Shown here: one piece after another, positions 58,873-64,000 of the stretch
Layout: each line of letters begins with the position of its first letter
Position numbering within the stretch: position 1 is the first letter of the stretch
Translations under genes and position numbers: made by a program
From: Nocardia miyunensis NBRC 108239
Lineage (GTDB): Bacteria; Actinomycetota; Actinomycetes; Mycobacteriales; Mycobacteriaceae
Reading direction: 5' to 3'
Assembly (NCBI RefSeq): GCF_001613065.1
Contig: NZ_BDBQ01000045.1
Location: 1-64,000 of the forward strand
Length of the DNA: 64,000 nt
The notes under the pieces: generated by a model
What the model saw: the letters and a program-made list of their open reading frames with translations, nothing else
What the model was told of the DNA's origin: nothing
Database searches by the model: none

Positions 58873-61794
58873 TCATGGTCCATTCAGGTGGCCCGGCAGC
58901 GAGTCGAAGGCCGTGTGCCAGCGACCCGGATTGCTGGAAGGCCCCCAGCCCGGCGATTGAAGCCCGGCCGTTGTAGTCCTGTTCATGCCCGTGGCCAAGC
59001 GTTCTGTACGCTGCGCGTTACTGACAGCTCTTCGAAAGTTTCTGAACCGATTCGGATCTCCGGGATTCTCCAGGAAGCGTTCCCAGGAATCCGAAATCGT
59101 ATTGAATTCCCTATGGGCGATAGCGTCCATCATGCGTCCCGCGTGCTCCGATTTGAATTCATCGTACAGCTCCGGCGGAATAGGAGTGCCACCCGGCGTG
59201 CCATCAGGGATATTCGGAATCCCCATCGCCTCCAGCGCCGCTTTTGCCTGATAGAGCTCATAATTTTCATGCTCAGGATCAGGAATTCTTGCCCCAAGGA
59301 GATTGTTGGTGTCGACGATCATGTCCATATCGGGAAGCTTGAAGTTACCATTTGCAAATTCTTGCAAGGCTTTGATCTTTGCCTCTGTCGGGTTCGACAA
59401 ATAGTCGGCTACGTAGTCCGCCTCACCTCGATACCCGGGTTCACCGGGGTCAGCCAACTCATCGAGATTGACATGCGCCTCCGCTTGCTCGCGATACAAA
59501 TTCAGCGCACGGTCTACGGGCCCGATACGAGCAACCACCTCATCCATCGAGGCGCCCGGAACTCCACGTGCGTAGGCCTCCATTGCACTCCTCAGCCTCG
59601 TTGTCGAAGCAGCCAGATACCCCAAGTTCTGACTCTTGAAGGTGCTTTCTGGAGCAACTTTCAGCATTCGCTGCCAGGAATGACTTACCATGCCGTTGAG
59701 CCGCGCATCAGTCATCCCCGCCGTTTCCATCAGGCCAAGCGCATCTCGTTCGGCCACACCAACATCTAACAAGGTTGAAAAAGCAGCCGCGACACCCCTC
59801 GGATTGGTGAGTCCACCATTCGCCAGCGCAGCTTCCCGAGCCATATCCCTCCAGCGACGCCTTTCGACTAGGGGCTGCCGCTGCGCCATGAGCCAATCAG
59901 GGTCCGACCCAAGCTCCCGGCTATTCCTCTGAGCGATCGCCCAGCGGTCGTCCGCCTGATTCTCCAACCCGTGCCTTTGAGCGATCGGCCAGAGCGGGTC
60001 CGCCCCAACCTCGCGGCTATGCCTCTGAGCGATCGGCCAAAGGTCGTCCGCCTGATTCTCCAACCCGTGCATCTGAGCGATCGGCCAGAGCGGGTCCGCC
60101 CCAACCTCCCGGCTATGCCTCTGAGCGATCGCCCAAAGGTCGTTCGACTGGTTTTCCCAGCCGGCCCGCAGTGCATCCCGCTCTATTCCCGAGTTGCGAT
60201 TCAACGGGTTGCGTCTGCCTCTGAACAGCCATGAGGCCAGCGGCGAAGCGCTGAGCGCAGACACAGCCATAATTCCCTGCATTCCAACGGTAGACATCAG
60301 CATCGTGTGACTGGCCGCCGCTGCCATTCCACCACCTACACCCGATGGACCTCCACCGCCGCCTCCTCCGAAACCAGCCACTCCATAGCCTCGTATACCG
60401 CCGTCAACGGATGCCGATATCTTGCCGGCGATCGCCGCACCGCCCCTGGTGACGCTGCTACTAATTCGTTTGAACTGGGCCATCATGATGATCATAACGA
60501 TGCCACTGAGCACGATAACCGTCACGATTTGGCCATCGGCCTGCTCGAAGAGATCACCCAGAAATAGCAGATAGACAGCGACGAAGACGATCTCCACAAC
60601 CATGCGCCAGGCGGCGATGAAGCCGTGCACGATATTGGAAATCGTGAACGTTTGCGTCGGACCGTATATGTACCCGCCGGCGGCAAGTCCAAAAATTCCC
60701 AGAAATCCGTGGTATACTGCATCAAGAATCGACATCATGATCTTGACAGATATTCTGAAAATAACAAACCCCTGCACTCCCCCCAGTACGCACAAAAGAA
60801 GCAGGATTCCAAACTGTGCCCACGTCGGTTTGTTGACCGCCGAATACGCGGCCGTATCACCGCAATTCTTGAGTCCGTTCTTCACCTGATCTTCGCTGCC
60901 TGCCATGATGCCGGCCGACCACGCATTCTTGCACGCGGGCCGCACATCGACCACATGTCCGAAATTCGCCACCTGTAGAGGTTTACGAACCAAATTATCC
61001 GTCAGAATTCCCTGCATGGAGTTGACCAGGGTTGTCGAATCTCGGGTGCCTTCCCCGTTCAACCCGGCAGCCACCGCCACACCGACGTCACGCCCTTGCG
61101 CCAGGATACCGTCCGAGGAGAGCACCTCCGCGAGTGGATCAGCCAAGAACACTGGGCTCAATATCGCGATGACAACCATCGTGACTATTTGCATGGCAGC
61201 CTTGGAGATCAAACCGCGGACTATGAAATAAGCGACGAAAAAGGCGCCGATAGTGACAGCCACCACAAATACGAGCGGCGTCGCTATTTGTCCGGTAAAG
61301 GCCCTCGCCGTCGCTCGCAACGGAGTTGCGATCAAATTCATCCACCCGAAGCTGATCACTTTGTCGAACGAATAGATCCAGAAATCACCGAAGAAAAGGT
61401 AGCCTTCTCCCACCATACTCAGCGCCGCCCACAGAATCGTGTATCCGGGATGGAAGATATCACCGTGATTCGTGACGATCATGTACCGTGACAGCGGGAC
61501 TCCCGATGAATCTCTGACACCCGACCATCCGGCATCGACGCTCGACGACGCAGTGCTCGGATCTACGAGCGCGGTGGCGATACCGCCCACCACCCCCGGG
61601 AAGACGAAGAGAACCAGGAAGATGCCGACCAACCAGGCCGTCCACCTGCGCGGCCGACTGGCACTGATCCAGGCACTGAACCGCCGGTACACCGCGTACA
61701 GCTTCCAGCGGTCCGGATTCCAGAATTCCAAGTCCCACAACGACCGAGGCAATCGATCGCTCAGGCGAATCCGCCGGTCGTCAGGGGTACTCAT
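58873..61794 (-). CDS. VirB6/TrbL-like polytopic membrane protein
   Basis: 973 residues, ATG 61794, overlapping the ATPase stop (ATGA). The first 500 residues contain about eight membrane helices (TAWLVGIFLVLFVFPGVVGG, TPLVFVVAVTIGAFFVAYFI, IVTVIVLSGIVMIIMM) and an external loop with cysteines (RPACKNAW, KNCGDTAAY). A Gly-rich hinge is followed by tandem 32-residue repeats and a long soluble helical C-terminus. This topology fits the inner-membrane channel subunit of type IV secretion systems in Gram-positive conjugation modules. The C-terminal half is visibly less GC-rich than the ESX genes. The exact family is uncertain. Confidence 0.7.
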   Translation of the reverse strand: MSTPDDRRIRLSDRLPRSLWDLEFWNPDRWKLYAVYRRFSAWISASRPRRWTAWLVGIFLVLFVFPGVVGGIATALVDPSTASSSVDAGWSGVRDSSGVPLSRYMIVTNHGDIFHPGYTILWAALSMVGEGYLFFGDFWIYSFDKVISFGWMNLIATPLRATARAFTGQIATPLVFVVAVTIGAFFVAYFIVRGLISKAAMQIVTMVVIAILSPVFLADPLAEVLSSDGILAQGRDVGVAVAAGLNGEGTRDSTTLVNSMQGILTDNLVRKPLQVANFGHVVDVRPACKNAWSAGIMAGSEDQVKNGLKNCGDTAAYSAVNKPTWAQFGILLLLCVLGGVQGFVIFRISVKIMMSILDAVYHGFLGIFGLAAGGYIYGPTQTFTISNIVHGFIAAWRMVVEIVFVAVYLLFLGDLFEQADGQIVTVIVLSGIVMIIMMAQFKRISSSVTRGGAAIAGKISASVDGGIRGYGVAGFGGGGGGGPSGVGGGMAAAASHTMLMSTVGMQGIMAVSALSASPLASWLFRGRRNPLNRNSGIERDALRAGWENQSNDLWAIAQRHSREVGADPLWPIAQMHGLENQADDLWPIAQRHSREVGADPLWPIAQRHGLENQADDRWAIAQRNSRELGSDPDWLMAQRQPLVERRRWRDMAREAALANGGLTNPRGVAAAFSTLLDVGVAERDALGLMETAGMTDARLNGMVSHSWQRMLKVAPESTFKSQNLGYLAASTTRLRSAMEAYARGVPGASMDEVVARIGPVDRALNLYREQAEAHVNLDELADPGEPGYRGEADYVADYLSNPTEAKIKALQEFANGNFKLPDMDMIVDTNNLLGARIPDPEHENYELYQAKAALEAMGIPNIPDGTPGGTPIPPELYDEFKSEHAGRMMDAIAHREFNTISDSWERFLENPGDPNRFRNFRRAVSNAQRTERLATGMNRTTTAGLQSPGWGPSSNPGRWHTAFDSLPGHLNGP
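59888..60170 (-). repeat. Tandem 96-base repeat in the VirB6/TrbL-like gene
   Basis: Almost three copies of a 32-residue unit (ENQSNDLWAIAQRHSRE plus VGADPLWPIAQMHGL), itself two half-units sharing LWxIAQ. Neighbouring copies are nearly identical at the DNA level, suggesting recent duplication or conversion. Confidence 0.85.
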
Positions 61795-64000
61795 CGGGCT
61801 GCCTGTCTCTCCAATGAGGCCGTGCGACCGTTCCCGACAACCGTCGAGGGCGTACTGGTGATCGCCACTGCGCGGTCTCCGCGAGCCGGGCCCAGAATCT
61901 TGCCGCGACCGATCCGGTTCAGCGCGTCCCGCATGAACATCTCACCTCGACGCTCCTCCGGCACCTGCCGTCCCGGGCCGATGGGCGGCGAGGTTTCCTC
62001 CCGCAGCATCGACAGCAGGAACGACGTTTGTTCCAGGTCGACACCGAGCCATTCGAGGCTGTTGCGGGCCAAGGTTTCATCGCGCTGCCGGAAGACGAAA
62101 CGATTGGGGATGAGATTGTGCGCCGCCCCTTGGAAGTCGGTAGCCGGATCATGCGAGGCCAGCCCGATCGCGGCGAGGTGCTTACGACCATCGCGGCTGA
62201 AGTCCGAGGTCACCGACGAACCGACCTGTGTCTGAGTGAAGTGATGTGCCTCATCACCCACCAAGAGCCCGAATCTGCCGTTATCAGTGAGGAATGCCTC
62301 CCGAGCGGCCACGCCCACCAGCTCGTACAGCGCGGTCCCGAGTCGCTTTGTCAGCGGCAGCCGGTTGTACAGGTGCGGTGTGACGAGTTCTTCGGCGGTG
62401 GGCAGAGCCAGGCCGTGGCTGCGCACCACGGTCGCCGCGGCGTCGAGACGCAACGTCGGCAGCTTCGGATCGAACAGCACAGGCATCCGGTTCGCAATCG
62501 TGCCCAGCCGAGCCGCCAGATCGGCGTATTCGTCCGCATTTCCGGGCTGATCACGCAAAGTACAGACGACCCGGTACAGATCGAGCAGACTCCGAATGCG
62601 ATGCTCGGCAATGGCACCGGGCGTCAGAAGATTGCTGAGGGAGGCGCCGGCTCCGGAAGTCGGCGACAGATCCAACAGCGGCAGGATCGAATCCAAGGTT
62701 CGTTCGCCGGCGACCCGGCCCTCGAACATCCGCAGCGGATCCAGCGATACGGTCGGGTTCGCCAGATCGATGACGACCGCCCTATCGATCGCCCTGGCGA
62801 AGTGTTCCCATTCGCCGACCTGACTGCGATCGATCGCGAGGAACTGTCCGCCCATATCGTGGACCAGCACCGCCATGAGTTTCAAGAAGTAGGATTTTCC
62901 CGAACCCAGCTCGCCGGTTACCGCGAATGATGCGGACAGATCGTGCAGCGCGGCTTCCATGATGCCGAAATGAATCGGCTCGAAGTGCCCGGACATCAGG
63001 TTGACGCCGATCACCGGTCCGCTGTCGTCGCCGACCTGAGACGTGTTGAACGGTACGAATCCGGCCCACATATCCGACGGGAGGATGTGCGCGAAGTCGT
63101 CGAATGCCCGCCGCCGCGGACTACCGGGAATCAGCATCGACCATAGGTCGACCTGCGCACCAGCCGGTGCGGTCATATCGATCTGAAAGCGCTTGTATCG
63201 GCGTTTGAGAGCGTTGACCGCGTCCATGGTGATCTCACGGGTCGGGCCGCCGACGGCGATAACAGTCGTGAACGATACCTCGGACTCGCTGCCGTTCACC
63301 TCGAAATGCTGATTGTACTCACCGAGCATCTGCACCTTGGATGCCAATGTGTTCTGCGCGAACGAGATCTCCTGATCACGCTGATCCATCTGCTCGCCCA
63401 GTCGTCGCAGACTCAGCTCATTACCTTTGAGCACCTGATCGGCAGGTTTGGTAGAAACCCGCATTCCCCAATCGACGGTAACCTCCGGCATACCATCGAG
63501 GACATTGAGGAACTCGCTGCCCCCTGGGAACCTCATACCCGAGTAGGGAAACGAATGCGGCGTGAGCATGGCCTGATAAGACGGTAGATATTCGAGTTCC
63601 GGCTGCACCACTTTGATCACCGGAACGAACGAGGGCCGCAGCCGGCGGGATCGATCGGTGTGCGCTCCCTCGTCGAGCGCCGCGGATCGAAACACCGCGG
63701 CAGTCACGTCGTCCAGGACTTCCGCTCGTGTGGGTGCGGACGGATCACCGCCCGTGCCTCGATTGAGGTAGTGCTCCCACAGCCACTGAAACAAAGCGGC
63801 CGGTACCGGCACCGGTTCGAAATCCCGGCCGACACGCGACAAGATCTCGTTCGCCTTCGCGGTGTACTCGTCGAGCTCGTCACGCGTTACCGCGGTGGCA
63901 TCGATCGTGGTAGTGCTACCGCGCCACATGCGCGACACCGCGGAAACCCCCGTGGTCGAGGTCGTGCCGACCGGTATCGTCAGCAGGTAGACGCGAGTCT
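61791..64000 (-). CDS. VirB4/TraC-like secretion ATPase (N-terminus beyond window edge)
   Basis: About 736 residues are visible and the frame is open to the right edge; sequence before the GTG at 63938 (VYLLTIPVGTTSTTGVSAV) looks coding, so the true start is outside. P-loop ATPase of the VirB4/TraC group: Walker A TGELGSGKSYFLK around 62886-62925 and Walker B GLLVGDEAHHFTQT around 62235-62270. N-terminal VirB4-like segments include FPGGSEFLNVLDGMPEV. These ATPases power type IV secretion at the inner membrane. It heads the overlapping operon with the channel-like and NlpC-like genes. No relaxase or coupling protein is visible in the window. Confidence 0.82.
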   Translation of the reverse strand, partial: TRVYLLTIPVGTTSTTGVSAVSRMWRGSTTTIDATAVTRDELDEYTAKANEILSRVGRDFEPVPVPAALFQWLWEHYLNRGTGGDPSAPTRAEVLDDVTAAVFRSAALDEGAHTDRSRRLRPSFVPVIKVVQPELEYLPSYQAMLTPHSFPYSGMRFPGGSEFLNVLDGMPEVTVDWGMRVSTKPADQVLKGNELSLRRLGEQMDQRDQEISFAQNTLASKVQMLGEYNQHFEVNGSESEVSFTTVIAVGGPTREITMDAVNALKRRYKRFQIDMTAPAGAQVDLWSMLIPGSPRRRAFDDFAHILPSDMWAGFVPFNTSQVGDDSGPVIGVNLMSGHFEPIHFGIMEAALHDLSASFAVTGELGSGKSYFLKLMAVLVHDMGGQFLAIDRSQVGEWEHFARAIDRAVVIDLANPTVSLDPLRMFEGRVAGERTLDSILPLLDLSPTSGAGASLSNLLTPGAIAEHRIRSLLDLYRVVCTLRDQPGNADEYADLAARLGTIANRMPVLFDPKLPTLRLDAAATVVRSHGLALPTAEELVTPHLYNRLPLTKRLGTALYELVGVAAREAFLTDNGRFGLLVGDEAHHFTQTQVGSSVTSDFSRDGRKHLAAIGLASHDPATDFQGAAHNLIPNRFVFRQRDETLARNSLEWLGVDLEQTSFLLSMLREETSPPIGPGRQVPEERRGEMFMRDALNRIGRGKILGPARGDRAVAITSTPSTVVGNGRTASLERQAAR

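Overview
The window is high-GC actinobacterial DNA. A complete ESX (type VII) secretion locus with PE, PPE, EspG, EccA and mycosin genes points to a mycolic-acid actinomycete. Nocardia is the best guess, because the PE/PPE content is minimal and the neighbourhood holds many EspB/EspC/YbaB-like accessory genes. No rRNA, tRNA, insertion sequence or CRISPR array was seen.

Layout. (1) 1-2937, minus: amino-terminal two thirds of a large NAD-dependent glutamate dehydrogenase, cut by the left edge. (2) 3076-22236, minus: the ESX locus in the order eccA-eccB-eccC-PE-PPE-esx-esx-espG-minD-like-eccD-mycP-eccE-XRE regulator, then a glycan-binding-like membrane protein and a zinc-ribbon membrane protein. 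Many genes overlap by 1-4 bases. (3) 22618-29163: a wall hydrolase (NlpC/P60) and three probable type VII substrates. (4) 29301-46944, plus: a possible immunity protein, a YbaB-like protein, a WXG100-type protein with a dead-looking metalloprotease-type domain, and one 14-kb gene for a protein of about 4,683 residues. That protein carries a CpnT-like N-terminus, two papain-like toxin domains, an RsbW-like ATPase, a kinase-like module with a DRHxxxN motif, a PP2C phosphatase and a zeta-toxin kinase. (5) 46938-56230, minus: an SLT-type wall hydrolase and an ESX accessory operon (EspB-like, EspC-like, YbaB-like and others). (6) 56351-64000, minus: an overlapping operon of a VirB4/TraC-like ATPase (cut by the right edge), a VirB6/TrbL-like membrane protein, a membrane protein with a degenerate NlpC fold and an NlpC/P60 hydrolase. 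This resembles part of a type IV secretion/conjugation module.

The most useful new signal is a promoter signature, TTCCCA-N4-TGGGAA-N5-GACAAT, in front of eccA, PE, the glycan-binding gene, four of the substrate/hydrolase genes, the WXG-toxin pair and the accessory operon. In five of the nine cases the -10-like hexamer sits 29-36 bases before the start codon. It would tie the secretion machine, its wall hydrolases, its substrates and the giant effector into one regulon. My reading is that the ESX machine exports the disordered YxxxD substrates, the hydrolases remodel the wall, and the giant protein is a modular effector. The immunity role, the hybrid type IV/type VII connection and the identity of the regulator are inferences.
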